Source: JANLYC01 sp963750495 (GTDB taxonomy: Bacteria > Actinomycetota > Actinomycetes > Propionibacteriales > Nocardioidaceae). Taken from it: a DNA stretch of 64,000 nt. Positions 31,229 to 39,647 of the stretch are shown here, piece after piece; the first letter of the stretch is position 1; each line of letters begins with the position of its first letter. The notes below the pieces were generated by a model. The model made no database searches, had not been told where the DNA came from, and saw nothing but the letters and a program-made list of their open reading frames with translations. A program made the translations under genes and the position numbers. The stretch is taken from contig CAVVQV010000002.1 in NCBI GenBank assembly GCA_963750495.1, positions 62,001 through 126,000 on the forward strand. The letters run 5' to 3'.

Positions 31229-33696
31229 GACGCTCCCCCTTCGGAGATTGTGGCGTTGTGGGACGGCAGTGCGCCGTCACCGACCGTCGGGTTGTCGGTC
31301 GGGGTCGCGGCCCCTGACGAGGCGTGCTGGATCGCGGTCCAGACCCGGTGTGGTGAGCACGGCATCTCGATGTCGCGCACCCCGAGGTGACGCACGGCGT
31401 CGATGACGGCGTTGACGACCGCCGGTGTCGATGCGATGGCCCCCGCCTCGCCGACGCCCTTCACACCGAGGGCGTTCCCGGTGGCAGCCGTCTCGGTGCG
31501 GGACGTCGTCATGTTGGGAAGGTCGGCTGCGCTCGGTACGAGGTAGTCGACGAAGGAACCCGTCACCAGCGTGCCGGCGTCGTCGTACAGCGCCTCCTCG
31601 AACAGGGCCTGGGCGATGCCCTGGACGACGCCTCCGTGGACCTGGCCCTCGACCACGAGGGGGTTGACGACCTTGCCGACGTCGTCGACGCAGGTGTAGT
31701 TGCGGATCTGCACGTCGCCCGTCTCGGTGTCGACCTCGACCGCGCACAGGTGCGTGCCGTGCGGGAACGAGAAGTTCGCCGGGTCGTACGTCGCGTCGGC
31801 GTCGAGCGAGGGCTCGATGCCTTCGGGCATGTCGTGTGCTGAGAAGACGGCGAACGCGATCTCGGCCAACCCCTTGCTGGAGCCGGTCCCCTTGACGCTG
31901 AACGAGCCGTCCTTGAACTCCAGGTCGTCGACGTTGGCCTCGAGCAGGTGAGCGGCGATCGGCCGGGCCTTCTCGATCACCTTGTCGGCCGCAGCCACGA
32001 TCGCCATGCCCCCGACGGTGAGCGAGCGAGAGCCGTAGGTGTCGAGGCCGCGGGGCGCCGTCTGCGTGTCACCGTGCAGGATCTCGATGTCATCGAACGG
32101 GATACCGAGCCGGTCGGCCACGATCTGGCTCCACGCGGTCTCGTGGCTCTGGCCGTGCGGGCTGGAGCCGGTGACGACCTCGACCTTGCCACTCGCGAGC
32201 ATGCGGATGGCCGCGTGCTCCCAGCCACCCGCGGCGTACGAGAGGGCACCGAGGACGCGTGACGGAGCAAGCCCGCACATCTCGGTGAACGTCGAGACGC
32301 CGATGCCGAGCTGGACGGGATCGCCGTCGTCGCGGCGCTTCTGCTGCTCGGCCCGCAACGCGTCGTAGCCGAACAGCTCCATCGCCTTGTCGGTGGCGGC
32401 TTCGTAGTTGCCGGAGTCGTACTCCAGGCCGGCGACCGTCGCGAACGGGAACTCGTCGTGTGAGATCCAGTTCTTGCGCCGGATCTCGACCGGGTCGACC
32501 CCGAGCTCGACCGCGAGCTCGGTCATCATCCGCTCGACCGCGAAGGTTGCCTCGGGACGGCCGGCGCCACGGTAGGCGTCGGTCCAGTTCTTGTTGGTGA
32601 AGATGTTGCGGCAGGTGAAGCGGTAGGCGTCGAACTTGTAGATGCCGTTGAACATGAACGCGCCGAGGATCGGGATGCCCGGCGTGACGAGACCGAGGTA
32701 GGCGCCCATGTCGGCGAGGATGTCTGCCTTGAACCCGGTGACGACGCCGTCCTTGGTCGCCGACAGGGTGAGGTGCTGGATCTGGTCGCGGCCGTGGTGC
32801 CCGGCCATGATCGACTCGCTGCGCGTCTCGGTGTACTTGCACGGCTTGCCGAGGCGGTTGGCCACCACCAACGTGATCGCCTCTTCGGGCGTCACTTGGA
32901 GCTTGCCGCCGAATCCCCCGCCGACGTCGGGCGCGATGACGCGCAGCTTCGACTCCGGGATGTTGCAGGTGAGCGCGAGCATCAGCCGCAGGATGTGTGG
33001 GATCTGGGTAGCGGACCACATGACGATCTGCTCGCCGGTCGGGTCGACCACGATCGACCGTGGCTCCATGAACGCCGGGATCAGCCGTTGCTGCCGGAAC
33101 GTGCGCTCGATGACGATTCCGTTGTCGCGAGCCTTGGCGATCTCGTCATCGACGTTCGTGCCCGAGCCGGCCTCGGCCGAGTCGTAGACCCAGGTCGCCG
33201 AGACGTTCGTCCCGAGGTCGGGATGGGTCAGCGCGGCGTCCTCGGCTGCTGACGCCATGTCGAGGACGGGTGTCTCCTCGTCGTACTCGACGTCGACGAG
33301 CTCCATCGCGTCGCGCGCGGCGGCGGCCGAACGAGCCACGACGCAGGCGACGATCTCACCGGCGAAGTTCACCTTGTCGACGGCCATCGCCGGGTGCGGC
33401 GGCGCCTTCTGGTCGGCGGTGATCGGCCAGGCACACGGCAGGCTCGCGCCCTGCTGCTCGGCGATATCGGCGCCGGTGATGACAGCGACGACACCAGGTG
33501 CGGACTTGGCGGCGCTGGTGTCGATGGAGGTGATCCTGGCCCGTGCGTGGGGGCTGCGCACCATGGCGATGTGCTGGAGGCCCTGCACACTGATGTTGTC
33601 GGTCCACCGGGTGCGGCCGGTGATCAGACGGGCGTCCTCCTTGCGGTTGCGGGCGCGTCCGACCTCTGCAACCGGGGGATCTTCGGTGAGGGTCAT
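31225..33696 (-). CDS. coxL: CoxL-like molybdopterin-binding large subunit, form II
   Basis: 823 residues of the xanthine oxidase large-subunit family. Visible blocks are RKEDARLITGRTRWTDN, HIAMVRSPHARARI, GGGFGGKLQVTPEEAI, TDAYRGAGRPEATFAVERMM and GVGEAGAIASTPAVVNAVID (the catalytic Glu lies in GVGEAG). Form I aerobic CO dehydrogenases carry AYRCSFR in the active-site loop. This protein has AYRGAGR, the form II signature, so CO is not a safe substrate assignment; an aldehyde, N-heterocycle or other hydroxylation is possible. Start is ATG at 33696. It overlaps coxS by ATGA. Confidence 0.93.
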   Translation of the reverse strand: MTLTEDPPVAEVGRARNRKEDARLITGRTRWTDNISVQGLQHIAMVRSPHARARITSIDTSAAKSAPGVVAVITGADIAEQQGASLPCAWPITADQKAPPHPAMAVDKVNFAGEIVACVVARSAAAARDAMELVDVEYDEETPVLDMASAAEDAALTHPDLGTNVSATWVYDSAEAGSGTNVDDEIAKARDNGIVIERTFRQQRLIPAFMEPRSIVVDPTGEQIVMWSATQIPHILRLMLALTCNIPESKLRVIAPDVGGGFGGKLQVTPEEAITLVVANRLGKPCKYTETRSESIMAGHHGRDQIQHLTLSATKDGVVTGFKADILADMGAYLGLVTPGIPILGAFMFNGIYKFDAYRFTCRNIFTNKNWTDAYRGAGRPEATFAVERMMTELAVELGVDPVEIRRKNWISHDEFPFATVAGLEYDSGNYEAATDKAMELFGYDALRAEQQKRRDDGDPVQLGIGVSTFTEMCGLAPSRVLGALSYAAGGWEHAAIRMLASGKVEVVTGSSPHGQSHETAWSQIVADRLGIPFDDIEILHGDTQTAPRGLDTYGSRSLTVGGMAIVAAADKVIEKARPIAAHLLEANVDDLEFKDGSFSVKGTGSSKGLAEIAFAVFSAHDMPEGIEPSLDADATYDPANFSFPHGTHLCAVEVDTETGDVQIRNYTCVDDVGKVVNPLVVEGQVHGGVVQGIAQALFEEALYDDAGTLVTGSFVDYLVPSAADLPNMTTSRTETAATGNALGVKGVGEAGAIASTPAVVNAVIDAVRHLGVRDIEMPCSPHRVWTAIQHASSGAATPTDNPTVGDGALPSHNATISEGGAS

Positions 33697-34160
33697 CAGG
33701 CACCTGCCTTCGACGCGGCCAGCACGGCCTTGACAATGTTCTGGTATCCCGTGCATCTGCACAGGTTGCCCTCGAGGCCATCACGGACCTCGGCCTCGTC
33801 GGGCTTCGGGTTGTCCTGGAGCAGGGCGATGCTCTGCATGATCATGCCGGGGGTGCAGTAGCCGCACTGCAGGGCGTGGTTCTCGTGGAAGGCGCGTTGC
33901 ATCGGGTGCAGCTCGCCGTTCGTGGCGAGACCTTCGATGGTCGTGACCTCGTGCCCATCGGCTTGGACAGCGAGCATGGTGCACGACTTGACGCTGTCTC
34001 CGTCGAGGTGAACGGTGCAGGCTCCGCAGTTGCTCGTGTCGCAGCCCACCACGGTGCCGGTCTTGCCCAGCTGCTCGCGTAGGTACTGCACGAGCAGGGT
34101 TCGTGGTTCGACGTCGTCGGAGTACGCGACTCCGTCGACCTTGACGTTGATCTTGGCCAT
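33696..34160 (-). CDS. coxS: CoxS-like [2Fe-2S] small subunit
   Basis: 154 residues with two [2Fe-2S] sites. The plant-type site is VVGCDTSNCGACTVHLDGDS plus the later VKSCTML. The second, helical site is LQCGYCTPGMIMQ and GNLCRCTGYQNIV. This is the standard small subunit of molybdenum hydroxylases, moving electrons from the Mo site to FAD. It is first of the S-L-M-G group, preceded by GAGAGG at a normal distance. The ATG at 34160 gives the usual N-terminus (KINVKVDGVAYS). Confidence 0.95.
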   Translation of the reverse strand: MAKINVKVDGVAYSDDVEPRTLLVQYLREQLGKTGTVVGCDTSNCGACTVHLDGDSVKSCTMLAVQADGHEVTTIEGLATNGELHPMQRAFHENHALQCGYCTPGMIMQSIALLQDNPKPDEAEVRDGLEGNLCRCTGYQNIVKAVLAASKAGA

Positions 34161-34538
34161 GGGTGTGCACCTCTCACCGAACGGTGTCGTCTACCCGAAC
34201 CCGAGCAAAGTGGTGCCGAGCGACCTTTGCGCGGGGTCGGCATTGGGTCTGCTCCCATCAGACTTCTTTTTCGCCGCCGGGACAACCCCTCCCCGGGGAC
34301 TTGCATCAGTCTCGGCCGGTCGAGACCAAGGGCAGCCATACCCACCGTTCGGATCCGGCGACCGAGTTTGTCCTGCTCTCAGCGTTGGCGTAGCCGGTGG
34401 CCGCTGAGCTGGTCCCGAACGCGTCGACTGGGAGGTCGTGCAGGCCAACGGTGCGCTGGGACCTGCACAAGCTCCCGATCTGTTTCATGGCGCGGGAGTC
34501 CCACGGCAACCGACTCCGCGCCCGGGGGTTCCTCCAGG
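34161..34538. other. 378-bp intergenic region before coxS, with stem-loops but no gene
   Basis: No coding frame is convincing. On the minus strand GAGAGG near 34170 is the coxS ribosome site. On the plus strand GTCTG-CTCCCAT-CAGAC (34247-34263) is followed by TTCTTTTT, the shape of a rho-independent terminator. It may end antisense transcription or, on the minus strand, be a 5'-leader stem. A 55-bp hairpin repeat is at 34426-34480. Nothing resembles the known molybdenum-cofactor riboswitch. Confidence 0.5.
34426..34480. repeat. 55-bp hairpin repeat, copy 2
   Basis: GACTGGGAGGTCGTGCAGG (34426-34444) and CCTGCACAAGCTCCCGATC (34462-34480) form imperfect 19-bp arms around a 17-nt loop. The left arm differs from copy 1 at 11795 by a single base, while the loop is unrelated. 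As in copy 1 it lies a short distance (59 nt) downstream of the stop of a minus-strand gene (xdhC) and upstream of the next minus-strand gene. Confidence 0.75.
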
Positions 34539-35675
34539 CTAGGAGCCGGGGTGGTGGATCGGGCCCTGCGCCTCCATGAGGCGTTCACCGCGTCCGCCCC
34601 ACTGCAGCGCGATGATCTCGGCCGCGATGCTGATCGCGGTCTCCTCCGGCGTACGAGCCCCCAGGTCGAGGCCGATCGGGCTCGACAGCCGGGCGATCTC
34701 GGCCGCGGTCAGGCCGGCCTCCTCGAGGCGCTTGAGCCGGTCGTCGTGCGTACGCCGCGACCCCATCGCGCCGATGTAGGCGACCTCGCGCAGGCGCAGC
34801 GCGACCTCCAGCACGGGCACGTCGAACTTCGGGTCATGGGTCAACACACAGATCACGGTGCGCGGGTCGATGCGACCTGCGTCGACCTCCTCGCTCAGGT
34901 ACTTGTGCGGCCACTTCACGACCACCTCGTCCGCCTCGGGGAACCGGGTGGCCGTCGCAAAGACCGGCCGCGCGTCGCACACCGTCACGTGGTACCCGAG
35001 GAAGGTTCCGACCCGGGCCACGGCTGCTGCGAAGTCGATCGCGCCGAAGACGAGCATCCGCGGCTTCGGGGCGTACGACGAGACGAAGACCGACATCCCC
35101 TCACCGCGGCGCTGGCCGTCCGGCCCGTAGTGCAAGGTCTCGTTCCGGCCGACCGCGAGCAGACCACGCGCATCAGCCACGACAGCATCGTCCGCGCGGC
35201 CCGAACCGAGGGTGCCCTGCGCCGCCTCGGCATGGCCCTCCGGACGGATCACCAACCGTCGCCCGAGCCACGCCGGGTCGTCGTGTGCGACCACGGTGGC
35301 CACCGCGACCGGCTGGCCGGCGTCGATGTCCGCCGCGATCCGACCGAGCTCGGGGAAGGTCTGCTGGTCGATCACCTCGACGAAGACGTCGAGAATCCCG
35401 CCACACGTCAGACCGACGGCGAAGGCGTCGTCGTCGCTGACGCCGTACCGCTGAAGCACGGGGACCCGGTCCGCGAGCACCTGCTCGGCGAGCTCGTACA
35501 CGGCACCCTCGACGCAGCCGCCAGAGACGGAGCCGACGGCCTCACCGTCCGGACCGACCAGCATCGCCGCTCCCGGCGCCCGAGGTGCGGACTGGAAGGT
35601 CGCGATGACCGTCCCCACGCCGACGGACTTGCCGTCGCGCCACCACGGCAGCAGCTGATCCAGCACGTCACGCAT
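34539..35675 (-). CDS. XdhC/CoxF-type molybdenum-cofactor chaperone
   Basis: 378 residues. Residues 1-110 are the XdhC_CoxI domain (MLVGPDGEAVGSVSGGCVEG, VGLTCGGILDVFVEVI). Residues 200-360 are the NAD-like Rossmann domain (PRMLVFGAIDFAAAVARVGT, VICVLTHDPKFDVPVL, YIGAMGSRRTHDDRL, SPIGLDLGARTPEETAISIA). XdhC proteins bind Moco, allow its sulfuration and insert it into xanthine-dehydrogenase-type enzymes. The gene overlaps the VWA gene by 8 nt. It is upstream of coxS, from which it is separated by a 378-bp gap with a hairpin. Confidence 0.92.
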   Translation of the reverse strand: MRDVLDQLLPWWRDGKSVGVGTVIATFQSAPRAPGAAMLVGPDGEAVGSVSGGCVEGAVYELAEQVLADRVPVLQRYGVSDDDAFAVGLTCGGILDVFVEVIDQQTFPELGRIAADIDAGQPVAVATVVAHDDPAWLGRRLVIRPEGHAEAAQGTLGSGRADDAVVADARGLLAVGRNETLHYGPDGQRRGEGMSVFVSSYAPKPRMLVFGAIDFAAAVARVGTFLGYHVTVCDARPVFATATRFPEADEVVVKWPHKYLSEEVDAGRIDPRTVICVLTHDPKFDVPVLEVALRLREVAYIGAMGSRRTHDDRLKRLEEAGLTAAEIARLSSPIGLDLGARTPEETAISIAAEIIALQWGGRGERLMEAQGPIHHPGS

Positions 35676-36795
35676 CCGCGATCACCTCCAGGGCCTGCTC
35701 GAACGTCGCCATGCTGTGGCCGGCGATGAACGAGTCAACGTACGGGAGGGCCGCCACGATTCCGCCCTGCACCGGGGCGTATCCCGCCTTGCCCTGATGT
35801 GGGTTGACCCAGACCACCCGGTGCGCCAGTCGGTGCAGCCGACGCATCTGGTCTCCGAGCTGGATGCTGTCACCGCGCTCCCAACCGTCGCTGAGGATCA
35901 CCACCACCGCGCCGCGGGCCACACCGCGCTGGCCCCACCGATCCAGAAACGCCTGCAGTGCCTCCCCCAATCGGGTGCCGCCGGACCAGTCGGGCACGGT
36001 CTGTCCCGCGGCCTCGAGCGCACGGTCACCGTCCCGCAGCCGCATCGCGCGCGTGACACGCGTCAGCCGGGTGCCGATCGTGAACACCTCGGTGCGGGTC
36101 CGGTTGACCCCGGTGACCACGTGCGCCCACCGCAGCAGGCTGTCGGCATACGGCCCCATCGACCCGGAGACGTCGACGAGGATGACGACCCGGCGTGGCC
36201 GCGTGCTGCGGTCCCGGTGCCGCAGCCGCACCGGCTCGCCACCGTGACGGAGCTCTTCGCGGAGGGTACGGCGCGCGTCGATCTCACCCCTCCGGGTGGG
36301 ACGACGTCGGGGCGACGAGCGCCGTGGAGCGACCGGGCGCAAGGTGGCGAACAGCCGGTTCAGCTCCGCCCGCTCGGCAGCGCTCATCTCGGCGACGTCG
36401 CGATGCCGCAGCACCTCCGTGCTGCTGGCCGCCGCCCGGAGCACCGTGTCACCCGCACCCCCGTCACCTGTCGAGTCACCACCGAGGTCAGCTTGCTCGA
36501 CCCGTCGCGACGACTCCCGCGGTTTGCCGCTCGCCAACGCCTGGCCACCGAACCACGCCAGGAACAGCTGGTCGTAACGGTCGAGGTCGTCGAGACACCC
36601 GCACAGGGTCGCCCGGCCGGCCCAGTAGACGCCGATCTCGTCGTCCGCGCCCACGGCCGCGGCCGCCGCGAGGAACGACTGCGTTCGATCCATCGTGACC
36701 GGGACGCCCGCCGACCGCAGAGCCACCGCGAACGCGGCCAGCACCTCGTCGACGCCATGCCGCACGTCAGCAGAGGTCTGGGCGGTGGAAGTCAT
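35668..36795 (-). CDS. coxE: CoxE-like VWA-domain protein
   Basis: 375 residues of the VWA_CoxE family. A helical N-terminal region (FAVALRSAGVPVTMDRTQSF) is followed by a linker rich in Arg/Ser, and a VWA domain with its metal-ion-dependent adhesion site: VVILVDVSGSMGPYADSLLR (DxSxS), TEVFTIGTRLTRVTRAM and VVVILSDGWERGD. CoxE works with the MoxR-type AAA+ ATPase CoxD in maturing the Mo-Cu or Mo active site of CO dehydrogenase. Its start overlaps the MoxR stop by ATGA, so the pair is translationally coupled. Confidence 0.92.
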   Translation of the reverse strand: MTSTAQTSADVRHGVDEVLAAFAVALRSAGVPVTMDRTQSFLAAAAAVGADDEIGVYWAGRATLCGCLDDLDRYDQLFLAWFGGQALASGKPRESSRRVEQADLGGDSTGDGGAGDTVLRAAASSTEVLRHRDVAEMSAAERAELNRLFATLRPVAPRRSSPRRRPTRRGEIDARRTLREELRHGGEPVRLRHRDRSTRPRRVVILVDVSGSMGPYADSLLRWAHVVTGVNRTRTEVFTIGTRLTRVTRAMRLRDGDRALEAAGQTVPDWSGGTRLGEALQAFLDRWGQRGVARGAVVVILSDGWERGDSIQLGDQMRRLHRLAHRVVWVNPHQGKAGYAPVQGGIVAALPYVDSFIAGHSMATFEQALEVIADA

Positions 36796-37715
36796 GACGT
36801 CAGGATCTTCTCCAGCGCGGCGCGGACCCGTTCGGCGTCCTCGCGGTACTTGACCACCGCCCCCAGGGTCGTCGCCGCCGACTCGAGGTCGAGCTCGCTG
36901 CGCCCCAGCGTGTGGAGCGCCTGGGCCCAGTCGAGCGTCTCGGCGACACCCGGCGGCTTGACCAGGTCGTCGCGTGCGCGGATCCGGCTCGTCGCATGGG
37001 CCACCTGTTCGGCGAGCGCGGCGGGGACGTCGGGCAGCCGGCGCCGGACGATCTCGACCTCGCGCTGAAGACCTGGGTGGTCGACCCAGTGGTAGAGGCA
37101 GCGGCGCTTCAAGGCGTCATGGACTTCACGCGTCCGGTTGGACGTGAGGACCACGATCGGCGGCGTGGCAGCCGTCACGGTGCCGTACTCCGGGATCGTC
37201 ACCTGGTTGGTCGACAGCACCTCGAGCAGGAACGCCTCGAACTCGTCGTCGGCGCGGTCGATCTCGTCGATCAGGAGCACCACGGGACTCTCCTGGAGTG
37301 CGCGAAGGATCGGCCGCGCCAGCAGGAACCGCTCGTCGAACAGCGACTTCTCCACCTCGTTCTGGTCGACGCTCTCGCCGTCCCTGGTGGCCTCGACCGT
37401 TCGGAGATGAAGGATCTGACGGGCGAAGTCCCAGTCGTACAGGGCCTGGCTCGCGTCGATGCCCTCATGACACTGCAACCGGATGAGGTCGACGTCGAGG
37501 GCCTCGGCCAGGGCCTCAGCCAACGCCGTCTTGCCGGTGCCGGGCTCGCCTTCGAGCAGCAGCGGTCGGTGCATCGTCAGCGCGAGGAAGCCGATCGTCG
37601 CCAGGCCGTCGTCGGTGAGATAGCCGGTGCGGCCGAGCCGTTCAGCGAGGTCGGCGGCGGACGTCACGGTGGCCGTTGGCTGCGTCTGCATACGTCCAGC
37701 ATCGCTCATCGACAC
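36792..37715 (-). CDS. coxD: MoxR/CoxD-type AAA+ ATPase
   Basis: 307 residues. Walker A is LLLEGEPGTGKTALAEALAE, Walker B VVLLIDEIDRADDEFEAFLL, sensor 1 PPIVVLTSNRTREVHDALKR and the arginine finger RRRCLYHWVDHP. This is the MoxR class, of which CoxD is required for correct assembly of the CODH active site. The GTG at 37715 has GGAGGT at 8 nt upstream. Two later ATGs are possible starts. The gene leads the group of moxR, VWA and xdhC that precedes coxS. Confidence 0.92.
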   Translation of the reverse strand: MSMSDAGRMQTQPTATVTSAADLAERLGRTGYLTDDGLATIGFLALTMHRPLLLEGEPGTGKTALAEALAEALDVDLIRLQCHEGIDASQALYDWDFARQILHLRTVEATRDGESVDQNEVEKSLFDERFLLARPILRALQESPVVLLIDEIDRADDEFEAFLLEVLSTNQVTIPEYGTVTAATPPIVVLTSNRTREVHDALKRRCLYHWVDHPGLQREVEIVRRRLPDVPAALAEQVAHATSRIRARDDLVKPPGVAETLDWAQALHTLGRSELDLESAATTLGAVVKYREDAERVRAALEKILTS

Positions 37716-37778
37716 AACAACGCACCTCCGCGTGCCGAAGCACGGGATGCGCCGTGGTGTCTCATGGGCGCCGGCCGC

Positions 37779-38750
37779 TCACAACCAGTCTCGTTTCTTG
37801 AAGACCACGAAGAGTGCAAGGGACACCAGCACGATCAACGCTGACGAGGCGTAGAAGCCTGACTCGACGCTGAAGCCCGGATACGGCAGGTTCTGGCCGT
37901 AGAAGCCCGTGATGGCCGTCGGTACCGCGATGATGGCCGCCCAGCTCGTCACCTTCTTCGTGATGATGTTGAGTCGGTTGCCCTGGATCGTCAGGTTGGT
38001 CTCGACGATGGTCGAGACCAGGTCACGCAGGCTCTCGGTCCACTCGGTGGCGCGCAGCACGTGGTCGTAGACGTCCTGGTAGAACGGCGCCAGGTCGGCC
38101 GGCACCAGACCGACGTCGCGGCGCATGAGCGAGTTGACGACCTCGCGCATCGGCAGCACGACGCGGCGGAGCTGGACCAGGCTCTTCCTCAGCGCGAAGC
38201 TGCGTCGCTGCACGTCGTTGTCGTGGCTGACCTCGTCGAACAGCAGGTCCTCCAGCTCGTCGATCTCATCCTCGAGGGACTGCACCGCCTCGAAGTGTCC
38301 GTCGACGACGAAGTCCAGCAGCCCGTAGACCAAAGCGCCGATGCCGTGGACCGTCAGGTCGGAGTTCTCGTCCCAGCGGGCAGTCAGCGCCTGCACCGGA
38401 AACTCCTCGTCCTTGCGGACCGTGATCAGGGCGTTGGGCGTGATGAACGCCGCGATCTCGCCGGTGCGAAGGTCTCCGCTCGTGGCGTCGACGCGGACGG
38501 CATAGGCGGTCAGGAACTCATGGCCTTCGTACCGGACGAACTTGGGCCGTTGGCTGCCCTGCGCAGCGTCTTCTACCGCCAGGGAGTGCAGCCCGAGCTC
38601 ATCGGCCACGAGCTGCAGCTCCTGCAGGGTGGGCGCGAGCAGGTCAACCCAGACCACCGATGCCGGGCGGCCCAGATGTTCAGAGACGTCGTCGAGCGAG
38701 AAGCCTTCGTCGACGAGTTTCCCCTCGCGATAACACCGGGTGTGGGCCAT
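37779..38750 (-). CDS. CorA-family divalent cation transporter with GQN instead of GMN
   Basis: 323 residues. There is a soluble N-terminal alpha-beta domain (VWVDLLAPTLQELQLVADEL, GHEFLTAYAVRVD), a long helical stalk (EDEIDELEDLLFDEVSHDND, LRKSLVQLRRVVLPMREVVN), and two C-terminal helices: VTSWAAIIAVPTAITGFYGQ and the final FYASSALIVLVSLALFVVFK with KKRDWL at the end. The pore-loop signature of CorA is normally YGMNF; here it reads YGQNLPYPGF. Mg2+ transport is therefore a plausible but not certain assignment. It lies between the nucleotidyltransferase and moxR, all in the same direction. Confidence 0.87.
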   Translation of the reverse strand: MAHTRCYREGKLVDEGFSLDDVSEHLGRPASVVWVDLLAPTLQELQLVADELGLHSLAVEDAAQGSQRPKFVRYEGHEFLTAYAVRVDATSGDLRTGEIAAFITPNALITVRKDEEFPVQALTARWDENSDLTVHGIGALVYGLLDFVVDGHFEAVQSLEDEIDELEDLLFDEVSHDNDVQRRSFALRKSLVQLRRVVLPMREVVNSLMRRDVGLVPADLAPFYQDVYDHVLRATEWTESLRDLVSTIVETNLTIQGNRLNIITKKVTSWAAIIAVPTAITGFYGQNLPYPGFSVESGFYASSALIVLVSLALFVVFKKRDWL

Positions 38751-38790
38751 CGTCTGAGTATTCCGTAGCCCGACCGAACGGCAGTCCGAC

Positions 38791-39423
38791 TCAGCGAAGC
38801 TGGTCCGGGGTGTCGACGTCGTGGCCCGACCCGATGTCGGCGCACTCGACCAGCGCCACGTCCTGCTGACGCAGGTAGCCCCGGGCACCTTCGTCCCCGT
38901 AGGCCTGTTCCCGGACCGGCCCCCAGTGGTCGCGCCCGAGCAGCACCGGGTGGCCCGGCTCACCGTCGTACGACGCCCGGGCGAGCACCGATGACGAGGC
39001 GCGCCCGACCAGACGGGCGACCACGTCGGCCCCCACGCCAGGTGTGTCGACGAGCATCACCATCGCCGCGTGCACGGACGGCGGCGTCAACGCGACCGCG
39101 TGCAGACCCGCCCGCAGAGAAGCGCCCATGCCGTCCGCCCAGTCGGCGGCTTCGACGATCACGCAGCAGTCGGGCACCTCGGCGCGGGCCGCCTCGATCG
39201 CTGCACCCACGACGACGTACACCGAGCGGACCCCGCCGTCGAGCAGTGACTGCGCTGAGCGGGCCAGCCAGGTCTCTCCCTCGGGGCCCCTCAGCAGCGC
39301 CTTCGGATGTCCGAACCGTCGACCCTCACCGGCCGCGAGCAGGATCCCCACGACGGAGTCGGCGTCCGTCGTGTGGCTGTCGTGCCCGGAGGTCTGTGGG
39401 TTCGACGTCACGCCTTGCATCAT
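38791..39423 (-). CDS. MobA/MocA-like nucleotidyltransferase
   Basis: About 210 residues of the NTP_transf_3 family: GILLAAGEGRRFGHPKALLR (the LAAGxSxRxGxxK motif), YVVVGAAIEAARAEV, EAADWADGMGASLRAGLHAV, VMLVDTPGVGADVVARLV and GEPGHPVLLGRDHW. The order matches MocA/CoxI-associated cytidylyltransferases, which add CMP to molybdopterin to give the MCD form used by CO dehydrogenase-type enzymes. Its location at the head of the cox region supports that reading. The start is uncertain: ATG at 39423 or 39420; neither has a clear ribosome site. An ATG at 39492 is less likely. Confidence 0.85.
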   Translation of the reverse strand: MMQGVTSNPQTSGHDSHTTDADSVVGILLAAGEGRRFGHPKALLRGPEGETWLARSAQSLLDGGVRSVYVVVGAAIEAARAEVPDCCVIVEAADWADGMGASLRAGLHAVALTPPSVHAAMVMLVDTPGVGADVVARLVGRASSSVLARASYDGEPGHPVLLGRDHWGPVREQAYGDEGARGYLRQQDVALVECADIGSGHDVDTPDQLR

Positions 39424-39495
39424 GGCAAACGCGCGCGCCGTCGACGCCTGTGGCGCGATGAACCCGACGAACGATCGGGTGAGCCGTCGCACCCG

Positions 39496-39507
39496 ATATC
39501 AGGATAT
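39496..39507. promoter_or_regulatory. Palindrome ATATC-AG-GATAT between divergent genes
   Basis: A perfect 5-bp inverted repeat with a 2-nt centre in an AT-richer patch, between the nucleotidyltransferase and the S1 protease promoter. It could be an operator. It is short, so chance is not excluded. Confidence 0.3.
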
Positions 39508-39524
39508 GTACCAGTGAGCAACCC

Positions 39525-39552
39525 TTGACCACCCGCAATCGGGCGATTAAGT
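39525..39552 (+). promoter_or_regulatory. Probable sigma-70-type promoter of the S1 protease gene
   Basis: TTGACC (39525-39530) and TTAAGT (39547-39552) are separated by 16 nt. A 5' leader of about 90 nt follows, ending with GGGAGG (39632-39637), 10 nt before the ATG at 39648. Confidence 0.5.
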
Positions 39553-39647
39553 TGCATCGGGTTCATCGACGTGCAAAAACTTCGATGACGGGGCTCGGGG
39601 GGGCCTGCCTCCGGGCCCTTTCGCACCCATCGGGAGGACCCCCCAAC

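Noticed and set aside
34161..34538. Molybdenum-cofactor riboswitch before coxS
   Set aside because: No conserved Moco-motif core could be recognised; only simple stems and the dispersed repeat are visible.
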